64,000 nt of DNA from Limnoglobus roseus (GTDB lineage: Bacteria > Planctomycetota > Planctomycetia > Gemmatales > Gemmataceae): NCBI RefSeq assembly GCF_008254045.1, contig NZ_CP042425.1, positions 4,650,001-4,714,000 on the forward strand, in the 5' to 3' direction. Positions 1 through 6,718 of this stretch are shown one piece after another. The translations under genes were made by a program, and so were the position numbers. The notes under the pieces were generated by a model that saw nothing but the letters and a program-made list of their open reading frames with translations, was not told the DNA's origin and made no database searches. Each line of letters begins with the position of its first letter. The first letter of the stretch is position 1.

Positions 1-1
1 C

Positions 2-424
2 GGCATCGGCCTCCTCGGCTGGCAGATGCTCATGGCCCGCTCGCTGGAACTGGCGGACATCCTGAAGCATAAGCTCGAAAAGCTGGACTACTGTAAGGTG
101 CTGAACCCCGACACCTGCGGCGCGAGCGTGGTCTGGTGGGTGCTGCCGAAGGGCCGTGACGCGCGGGCGATCTTCGAGAAGTTCGAAGCCGGGGCGCTGT
201 CGCCGGAGGAGTCGCAACGCTACCTCGGCGAAGTTCGGCGGCTGTTCACGAAGCGAGAGCGAACGCTCGACCCGGCCCGCGACGCCCGCCTGAGCTTCAC
301 GACCGCCATCGGCTACCGCCCGCACGGCGTCGATGTCCCGGCGTGGAAGGCGGTGTTCTTCAACCCGAAGACCGACGAGGCGATCATCGACCGGCTGATT
401 GAGAGCATTGAGGAAGTGGCGTAG
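2..424 (+). CDS. PLP-dependent (group II) decarboxylase, C-terminal fragment
   Basis: The frame is open from the left edge of the window, so only the last 140 residues are visible. They resemble the C-terminal domain of fold-type I pyridoxal-phosphate decarboxylases of the glutamate/diaminobutyrate/aromatic amino-acid group. An early helix (RSLELADIL) follows the position where the large domain ends. A VVWWVLP strand comes next, and the fragment closes with a helix rich in IIDRLIESIEE, which is typical of the small domain. The PLP lysine lies outside the window, so substrate cannot be assigned. The TAG stop is followed six bases later by a long perfect hairpin repeat. The family assignment rests on C-terminal resemblance only. 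Confidence 0.65.
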   Translation, partial: GIGLLGWQMLMARSLELADILKHKLEKLDYCKVLNPDTCGASVVWWVLPKGRDARAIFEKFEAGALSPEESQRYLGEVRRLFTKRERTLDPARDARLSFTTAIGYRPHGVDVPAWKAVFFNPKTDEAIIDRLIESIEEVA

Positions 425-430
425 CAATCC

Positions 431-529
431 GTGGTCTTGAGCCGCGGAGCGGCGGCAGTCGTTAGCCAGGGGTTGCGCTTCGCTCCACCCCTGGCTAACG
501 ACTGCCGCCGCTCCGCGGCTCAAGACCAC
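431..529. repeat. Perfect 43-bp inverted repeat (hairpin element)
   Basis: Positions 431-473 and 487-529 are exact reverse complements of each other, separated by 13 bases that can themselves pair weakly (GCG/CGC). The arms begin GTGGTCTTGAGCCGCGGAGC. No coding sequence is needed to explain the region. It lies between the convergent 3' ends of the decarboxylase and of the gene at 534-1034, so it could act as a bidirectional terminator. A 43-bp perfect stem is far longer than a normal terminator and suggests a mobile palindromic repeat (REP/MITE-like). Confidence 0.9.
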
Positions 530-533
530 CCGG

Positions 534-1034
534 CTAAAGATACTCGTTTGTGTGGTCTGGCCCCAAAGCGTCGAGCATCTGTTCCAGCACCTCGATCAAC
601 TCGATCTGGGGCATCTCTGCGACAAAGACTCGGCCCATCTCGTCCGGTCGGTGGTGTCGTGTTCGCCAGTACTCGAAAGGGATCGTTAACCAATCGCCCG
701 CCCGGAAGACGTGGGCGGTTATGTTGTCTGTTGTCGGCCCCCATTGTGGGAACCAAAATTTTTCCCGCGAGCCATCATCCACTGCCAACAGCCGACGATG
801 CGATTCGGCTGCGTCTGCCTCTGGGAACGGCTGGGACAGGTCACTGCCCGACCTCAGCCATGCGAGTGAATCGCAAACGCTCAGACAGAACTGGGGGACG
901 AACACGATATTGTCGTCGCACGTCCACCACCGGTCAGCGGCCCACAAATCTACACGACGTAGTTGTTGAGACCTTTGCCAGAACTCCCCGACCTCCGCGG
1001 CGAAGCATTGCTTGTCACCGAACAAGAGGGCCAC
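534..1034 (-). CDS. Hypothetical protein, 166 aa, coupled to DUF1501 gene
   Basis: I do not recognise the family. The protein is soluble, rich in Trp and acidic residues, and has no signal peptide or membrane segment. It ends with a helical stretch (IELIEVLEQMLDAL). The GTG start immediately follows the TAA stop of the upstream DUF1501 gene. A GGAG lies nine bases before the GTG inside the end of that gene, so translational coupling is likely. The codon pattern looks like that of neighbouring genes. It could be a lineage-specific cytoplasmic protein; its link to DUF1501 is positional only. Confidence 0.6.
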   Translation of the reverse strand: MALLFGDKQCFAAEVGEFWQRSQQLRRVDLWAADRWWTCDDNIVFVPQFCLSVCDSLAWLRSGSDLSQPFPEADAAESHRRLLAVDDGSREKFWFPQWGPTTDNITAHVFRAGDWLTIPFEYWRTRHHRPDEMGRVFVAEMPQIELIEVLEQMLDALGPDHTNEYL

Positions 1035-2393
1035 TTACACCAACTCCCGAATCCGCTCCCCCTCGGCCACGTGCTGAGGGCGGCCGGTCGGGTCGAGGAC
1101 GGCCGTTTCCGGCGTTAGGCCGAGTGAGTGGTAGAGCGTCGCGAACATGTCGCCGAAGGTCACGGGGCGGTCCTTGGCGTACTCGCCGAGGCGGTTCGTC
1201 GAGCCGACGATTTGACCGGTCTTGATGCCGCCGCCGGCGAGGACGGCGCAACTCACTTGCGGCCAGTGATCGCGGCCGGCTTCCTTGTTGATCCGCGGCG
1301 TGCGGCCGAACTCGCCCCAGGCGATCACCGTCACGTCGTCGAGCATGTCCAGGCGTTCCAGGTCCCACACGAGGGCCGAGAGGCACTGGTCGAGTTTTGC
1401 CCCGTGGTCGCGGACGAGGTCGAAGTTCTTGCCGTGGCTGTCCCACCGGCCGTAGCTCAGCGAGACGCATCGTGCCCCGGCTTGCACCAGTCGGCGGGCC
1501 ATCAGCAAGTGTTCGTTCACCGTCGGCGCGCCGTCGTACTGGAACTTGTACGGCTTGCCGTCGCCGTAGCGGTCGCGGACCTTCGGGTCTTCCTTCGACA
1601 CGTCCAGGGCTTCGATCAGGCGGCTGGAGGTCAACACGTTCATGGCCCGCTCGGTGTGCGAGTCCATGCCGATCAGGCTGCCGTTGGCGTCGAGGTCCCG
1701 CTTCAGGTTGTCGAACCCTGCGAGCAGTTGCTTGCGGTCACCCATGTTGACGGCGTTGGCCCCGTTCATCTTCATGTTGGCGATGTCAGGGCCGTTCGGC
1801 CGGAACGCGCCGAAGGTGCTGCCGAGGAAGCCGCTCTTGCCGGAGTCGCTCCAAGGGGCGTGGGCCGTCTTCTCGGCGAGGCCGACGAACGGGGGGACCG
1901 ACGGATCGACGGGGCCGTGCAACTTCGCCAGCACCGATCCGATGCTCGGCCGGCCACCGAGGGCGGAGAGCGATTCGTTCCGCCAGCCGGTTGTGCACTG
2001 GTAGGCGTCGTGGCCGCCGGTCGCGCCGACGATCGACCGCACGATGGCGAACTTGTCCATCATCGCGGCCATCTTCGGGAAGACTTCGCAGACTTCGATG
2101 CCGCCGACGTTCGTCTTGATCGGCTTGAACTCGCCGCGGATTTCCGCCGGGGCGTCCATCTTCAGGTCGAACATGTCCTGGTGCGGCGGTCCGCCGCCGA
2201 GGAAGACGTTGATGATCGCCTTGTGCTGGGAATGACTCAGGCTGGGCGAGTTCGCTTTCGCGGCAGCTTCCGCCCGGTAAACGTCTGCGAGGGTGAGCGA
2301 GGTTGCGCCGAAGGAGAGTGCGCCAACCTTGAGGAAGGACCGCCGGGGAACGCCGTCGCAGAAGCGGCTTACGCCGCCGTGGAAGGTCAACAT
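1035..2393 (-). CDS. DUF1501 family protein with Tat signal
   Basis: This 452-aa protein belongs to the DUF1501 family (alkaline-phosphatase/sulfatase-like fold), which is greatly expanded in Planctomycetes. In that phylum it often pairs with DUF1549/DUF1553 proteins, but no such partner is adjacent here. Residues 14-45 form a twin-arginine signal: RRSFLK at 17-22, then a hydrophobic stretch and an AEAAA cleavage region. Downstream are the family blocks INVFLGGGPPHQDMFDLK and, near the end, VTVIAWGEFGRTPRINKEAG with GRDHWP. I chose the ATG at 2393 because CCGGAGG lies seven bases upstream. A longer frame to 2498 has no such site and would bury the Tat signal. The protein is likely exported folded; its substrate is unknown. 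Confidence 0.9.
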   Translation of the reverse strand: MLTFHGGVSRFCDGVPRRSFLKVGALSFGATSLTLADVYRAEAAAKANSPSLSHSQHKAIINVFLGGGPPHQDMFDLKMDAPAEIRGEFKPIKTNVGGIEVCEVFPKMAAMMDKFAIVRSIVGATGGHDAYQCTTGWRNESLSALGGRPSIGSVLAKLHGPVDPSVPPFVGLAEKTAHAPWSDSGKSGFLGSTFGAFRPNGPDIANMKMNGANAVNMGDRKQLLAGFDNLKRDLDANGSLIGMDSHTERAMNVLTSSRLIEALDVSKEDPKVRDRYGDGKPYKFQYDGAPTVNEHLLMARRLVQAGARCVSLSYGRWDSHGKNFDLVRDHGAKLDQCLSALVWDLERLDMLDDVTVIAWGEFGRTPRINKEAGRDHWPQVSCAVLAGGGIKTGQIVGSTNRLGEYAKDRPVTFGDMFATLYHSLGLTPETAVLDPTGRPQHVAEGERIRELV

Positions 2394-2531
2394 TGAGGTG
2401 CCTCCGGGCAAGACGAGGGGAGGTTGGGGTGGGATAACCGTCGGTGGCCGGGCTGTGGCAGGTGTTAGGAGTGTACCTTTCCATTCTACGCCGGGCAATA
2501 CAAAACTGTCGGCATTTCCGGTGGCCGCTTT

Positions 2532-4034
2532 TCACCCGCTCGACACGTCGGACAGAGCGCCGAACAGTTGTCGTGCCACGACTTGCGGTTCCTCAGCTTC
2601 CGCCACGACCGCACTCACGGCCACGCGGTTCCCGCCGGCGGCGACGACTTCGGCGATGTTCTCCGGGCGAATCCCGCCGAGGGCGAACGCGGGCAGGGTG
2701 GTGGCCGCGAAGGCCGCCTGGACGAACTCCAACCCCGCGAGTTGGTCGAAGCCCTTCGTCGTGCTCGGGAACGTGGGGCCGACGCCGAGGTAGTCGGCAC
2801 TGTCGAGGATCGCTTGCCGGACCTGAGCGAGCGAGTGCGAGCTGACACCGATGAGTGGGTCTGGGCCGAGAATTCGCCGGGCGTCGTGCGGCGACAGGTC
2901 ATCTTGCCCGAGGTGGACGCCGTCCGCCCCGACGAGGCGGGCGATGTCCGGCCGGTCGTTGACGATGAACAGGGCGTTCGCCTTGTGGGTCCACTTGCGG
3001 ACCTGATGTGCGAGTGCGATCAACTCTCGATCCGGCAACTGCTTCTCGCGGAGTTGAAAGACGCTCGCCCCGCCGGCGGCGGCTTCGGCGATCGTCCAAT
3101 CCATCGTGTTGACGCACTGCGAACCGGTCAGCAGCACGTACAGGCGGGCGGCGGCCAACCGCTCGCGGCCGGCGGACCCCGTGAGAACGGCCCGTTCCAG
3201 CGTGTACGCGGCGTAGCGAATCTGCTCGACTTCGCGGGCGAACCGGGCGTCGTCGAGTTTGCCGAACTCTTCGAGGCTACGCAGCGATTCCTGCAACCGC
3301 TTGAAGTTGACGGCCGCCACCTGCCGCGGCGTGGCCCGCTGGAATTCGCCCGCAGTCGAGATGGTCGTGCCCACGTCGCCGAGCGTGTTGCGGGATTGGA
3401 GCAGCAGGGACGGCGGCAGCAACTCTGTAGCGTCCGCGAGGCGGTGTCGGAGGCGTTTCAGCTCTTCCGTCAGCGCCGCATCGTTCAGCGAGAAGCGGGC
3501 GTAATCGTCGAGGACGCGGAGCGATTCCCGGGCGCGGTTCAGGTTCGCGTCCAGGATGCGGGCGGCGTCGGACTGATCGACCGGTTCGGCGGCGACGAAT
3601 TCCGCCGGCGGTTGTTCGATCGTGTCCGGGGCCGCCATCATGTCGCTGCGGAGGGCGTGTTCGACGACCCCGACCCGGATGCCGTACCGTTCCAGCGCCG
3701 CGCGAAAGCTGTCGTTCACCATCATCACCGCCAGCATGACGAGGTCGGTCGTCAGCGACGGTTCGCCGCGGAGGCGGATCGAGTGACCTTTCGCCGCCGT
3801 GTAAATCGCGTCGGTCGACGGGGCGGGAATCGGGGGACTCACTTCGAGTTGGCGCTGTAACGCCCGCACGTCGAACCCCAGGCGGACTAGCAACTCGAAC
3901 GGCCGGCCCTCGTCTTCTTCTAGCACGCCGAGCAACCAATCGGAGAGGCGAACGGTTGGCGACCCGGCACGCTCGGCACGCCCGCGGGCGACCGACCCGG
4001 CTCGCTCGACGGCCGGACTGACTTCAAGACTCAT
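2532..4034 (-). CDS. thiE: Thiamine-phosphate synthase fused to ThiD2 and Clp-N-like domains
   Basis: The 500-aa protein has three parts. Residues about 28-130 resemble the double helical repeat of Clp ATPase N domains (SDWLLGVLEEDEGRPFELL...). Residues about 158-275 match the ThiD2 domain found ahead of ThiE in cyanobacteria and other bacteria (RILDANLNRARESLRVLDDY, DVGTTIS, RLQESLRSLEEFGKL). Residues about 290-495 are ThiE, which joins HMP-PP and thiazole phosphate into thiamine phosphate. The ThiE motifs are QLREKQLPD, IVNDRPDIARLVGADGVHLGQ, GVGPTFPSTTKG and ALGGIRPENI. The start is uncertain: an ATG at 4034 is preferred over an in-frame TTG at 4052, and neither has a clear ribosome site. 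No other thiamine gene is nearby. The Clp-N-like fusion is the odd part. Confidence 0.85.
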   Translation of the reverse strand: MSLEVSPAVERAGSVARGRAERAGSPTVRLSDWLLGVLEEDEGRPFELLVRLGFDVRALQRQLEVSPPIPAPSTDAIYTAAKGHSIRLRGEPSLTTDLVMLAVMMVNDSFRAALERYGIRVGVVEHALRSDMMAAPDTIEQPPAEFVAAEPVDQSDAARILDANLNRARESLRVLDDYARFSLNDAALTEELKRLRHRLADATELLPPSLLLQSRNTLGDVGTTISTAGEFQRATPRQVAAVNFKRLQESLRSLEEFGKLDDARFAREVEQIRYAAYTLERAVLTGSAGRERLAAARLYVLLTGSQCVNTMDWTIAEAAAGGASVFQLREKQLPDRELIALAHQVRKWTHKANALFIVNDRPDIARLVGADGVHLGQDDLSPHDARRILGPDPLIGVSSHSLAQVRQAILDSADYLGVGPTFPSTTKGFDQLAGLEFVQAAFAATTLPAFALGGIRPENIAEVVAAGGNRVAVSAVVAEAEEPQVVARQLFGALSDVSSG

Positions 4035-4300
4035 GGGAAGACTTTTACCCAATAGGAAGGACCAACACCCTCCATCTTACTTGCCCCGCCACTGACCGGA
4101 AACTTACCTCGCCTTCCCCCCTTACCACCGGCAGCCGCACAACCGGCACGACCGACGAAATTCTTTCGCGGAGTTGTCCCGTCTTCGCCACCGTTCTTCG
4201 AGAAAATGCACTCCGTTGACGATGATAAGTTGCTCTTGCATCTTCGGTGGAAGGATTCTGCCGGCCAGCACGGCCGACCGCGGCCCGTGGAGAAAGCGTC

Positions 4301-5635
4301 ATGATGACCACCCGACAATTCCATTTCCTCTGTCGGTTGAGTCTCGTGGCGTGTTTCGTGGCCGGTTCGTTCGTGGTCGTCGCCGCGCAAGAACAACCTG
4401 CCGCGAAAAAGGACGACACGGAGAAGGACAAGAAAGACGATAAGGACAAGAAGGATGACAAGGAGAAGCGCGGCCCCGTCGTAACCTCGGCCACCACGCT
4501 CAACTTGCAAGAGTGCATCGCCATCGCGTTGGAGCGGCAGCCGAACATCAAGGCGTCCATGACGTCCTTGCGGGCGACCGAGATCGGCGGGCGGTCCCTG
4601 ACGAATCTCAACCGCGTTGCGCGGTTGCTCACACCGGACCTGTGCTTCCGGCAGCAGCAGGCGGCACGGGGGCTGACCACGGCCCAAGCCGATCTTTTGA
4701 AGGTGCAGTACGAGACGATCTACGACGTGACGCGGCTGTACTACACGTTCGTCTACGCCCGGCAACAGGAGAACACGGCGACCGACATCATTGACCAGAT
4801 GGAAGTCTTCTACGCCATTGCGAAAGACCTCGTCGATCAAGGGGCGAACCCGGCCGAACTGAACCAGTTTACGCTCTTCCGCATGGAGGACGCCATCGCC
4901 GAAGTGAAGAAACCCCGCATCACGGCCCGCAACGGGCAACTCCTCGCGCTCGCGGCCCTCAAGGAAGCGATGGGCGTGGAACAGTGCTACTCGTTCATCC
5001 CGCGGGACACGGAACTGCCGTTGATGGGCGGGGAAGTGACCCAGGAGCAGGTGACGTGTTTCGCCATGTCGCGGCGGCCGGAATTGACGCTCGCGGCGGC
5101 CGGTGTGGATGCGTTCCGGCTCGAAGTCTGTGCGCAGGCTTCCATCCAACGCCGGCAGAAGGTGCCGACACTGGCGAGCGGTAGCGACCTCCACAGCCGG
5201 TACGTTCCCGGGCCGGTGCGCAACGGCGAGTACCGCCCCGGGGCGCTCGCCCCGGAAATGCCAACCAGCCTCGTCGGATCGCGGGAAGACCGCGTCGCCC
5301 GGGCGATGGAAATCAGCAGCCGCCAGGAAACGGTTCTGGAGAAGACACAGAATCTAGTCGAACTCGAAGCCACCAACTCGTACCTGTTGTGGCAATCGTC
5401 GATGGAGCGGTTCAAGCTCGCCAAGACCCGGTTCGAGAGCGGCCAGAAGATGGTCGACCTGTCGCGGAAGAACGCCCCGAACATCCGCAAGTACGATCAA
5501 CTCATTCTGAACGAAGCCCTCGCCGCAAAGTCGCAGGCGGAGTACCTGGAAGCGGCCTTCGAAAACATCAAAGGTCTGGCGACGCTCGAGCGCGTCACGA
5601 CCGGCGGGATCAAGCCCAATTTTCCTCAGAAGTGA
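4301..5635 (+). CDS. TolC-like outer membrane efflux family protein
   Basis: The 444-aa protein has an N-terminal signal peptide (residues about 1-29, ending VVVAAQ). A strongly charged Lys/Asp-rich linker follows (residues about 33-56). The rest is long amphipathic helices of the outer-membrane efflux protein type: LNLQECIAIALERQPNI is the classic first helix of the family. The start ATG is preceded by GGAG at eight bases; an upstream in-frame ATG at 4247 lacks one. TolC proteins form trimeric channels joining inner-membrane pumps to the outside. No pump or adaptor gene is adjacent, so the partner is unknown. The gene is divergent from thiE and 25 bp upstream of the PhnD-like gene, with which it may be co-transcribed. 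Confidence 0.75.
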   Translation: MMTTRQFHFLCRLSLVACFVAGSFVVVAAQEQPAAKKDDTEKDKKDDKDKKDDKEKRGPVVTSATTLNLQECIAIALERQPNIKASMTSLRATEIGGRSLTNLNRVARLLTPDLCFRQQQAARGLTTAQADLLKVQYETIYDVTRLYYTFVYARQQENTATDIIDQMEVFYAIAKDLVDQGANPAELNQFTLFRMEDAIAEVKKPRITARNGQLLALAALKEAMGVEQCYSFIPRDTELPLMGGEVTQEQVTCFAMSRRPELTLAAAGVDAFRLEVCAQASIQRRQKVPTLASGSDLHSRYVPGPVRNGEYRPGALAPEMPTSLVGSREDRVARAMEISSRQETVLEKTQNLVELEATNSYLLWQSSMERFKLAKTRFESGQKMVDLSRKNAPNIRKYDQLILNEALAAKSQAEYLEAAFENIKGLATLERVTTGGIKPNFPQK

Positions 5636-5660
5636 TCTGTCGGACCTCGGGGGGGTAGCT

Positions 5661-6563
5661 ATGCGACATTGGTTTCGGGCTTCGGTCTTGCTCGCGGCCG
5701 TCGGCCTTGTCGGCGCGAGTTCCCCGGCCTCGGCGGACGAACCGTTGCGCATCGGCATGGTTCAGGGCATGTTCCGCGACATTCAGCCGTCGATGGTCAT
5801 GGCCCTCGCCCGCCCCTTCCGGTCGCTGATGGAGCGACAGACGGGCCTCACCGGCGACGTGGAAATCTTGGCCGACGCGCAGCTGATGGCGAAGAAGATC
5901 AACGACCAGAAGCTCGACCTCGGCGTCTTCCACGGCTTCGAGTACGCCTGGGTGAAGGCGAAACACCCGAACCTCGTCCCGATCTCCGTGGCCATGCCGC
6001 AGGGCGGCATCGTGCAGGCCGCCATCGTCGTCCACAGCGACTCCCAGGCCAAGAAGCTCGACGACCTCGAAGGGGAGTCGATCCTGATTCCCCGCGGCTC
6101 GAAGGCGCATTGTATTTTGTACCTGGACGTGCTCCGGACCGGGCTGCCGAAGACGGCCGCGCGGAGTGTGCCCAAGGCGGGGCTGACGCCGGAAGAAGCC
6201 CTCAACGCGATCGCCGCCGGCGAATACCCGGCCGCCCTCGTGGACGCCTCGTCGTTCACCGCGTACCAGACGCTCCAACCGGGGGCCGCGAAGCGGTTGA
6301 AGATTCTCTCGAAGTCGGAGAAGTTCCCGCCCGGCGTGCTGCTGACCCGCAAGGGTGCCCTGAACGACGGCACGCTCGCGAAGCTCCGCGACGGGCTGAA
6401 CTCGGCCCACAAGACGGCGCAGTACAAGCCGCTCATGATGATGTGGAACCTGCAAGGCTTCGAGAACCCGCCGGCCGACTACGATCAACAACTGGAAAAG
6501 TGCCTACAACTGTACCCGGTGCCAAGCTCGCCCCCGTCCACCGAGACGACCAAGAAGGAATAG
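5661..6563 (+). CDS. Phosphate/phosphonate-type (PhnD-like) periplasmic binding protein
   Basis: The 300-aa protein starts with a signal peptide (residues 1-25, ending SPASA). It then shows the two-lobed binding-protein pattern of the PhnD/phosphonate-binding family: LRIGMVQG near the start of the mature chain, an early LGVFHGFEYAW block, and DDLEGESILIPRGSKAH, the usual hinge-region motif. PhnD relatives bind phosphonates, phosphite or other oxyanions for ABC importers. No permease or ATPase gene is next to it, so it may be an orphan or serve another sensor or transporter. The gene follows the TolC-like gene by 25 bp and ends before a weak terminator. Confidence 0.8.
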   Translation: MRHWFRASVLLAAVGLVGASSPASADEPLRIGMVQGMFRDIQPSMVMALARPFRSLMERQTGLTGDVEILADAQLMAKKINDQKLDLGVFHGFEYAWVKAKHPNLVPISVAMPQGGIVQAAIVVHSDSQAKKLDDLEGESILIPRGSKAHCILYLDVLRTGLPKTAARSVPKAGLTPEEALNAIAAGEYPAALVDASSFTAYQTLQPGAAKRLKILSKSEKFPPGVLLTRKGALNDGTLAKLRDGLNSAHKTAQYKPLMMMWNLQGFENPPADYDQQLEKCLQLYPVPSSPPSTETTKKE

Positions 6564-6600
6564 TCTTCTCAGTTTGTGCCCCTCCCGCCAACCTCACACG

Positions 6601-6619
6601 CCCTCGCGACTCGCGGGGG
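6601..6619 (+). terminator. Weak hairpin terminator after the PhnD-like gene
   Basis: CCCTCGCG (6601-6608) pairs with CGCGGGGG (6612-6619) around a three-base loop with one G-U pair. A short T-containing tract (GGTTGTATTT) follows. It sits 37 bases after the stop codon of the PhnD-like gene and before the topoisomerase genes. Confidence 0.4.
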
Positions 6620-6718
6620 CGGTTGTATTTCGTAACAATAACTGACCTGGATGGGGCGTAGAATCCTGCGGTATCGTACCCCCATCATCTGAACAGATTG
6701 GCAGCATGAGGCGTTCCG

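Noticed and set aside
4215..4245. TTGACG and nearby bases upstream of the TolC-like gene as a promoter
   Set aside because: No acceptable -10 hexamer at 16-18 bases; the match is too weak to list.
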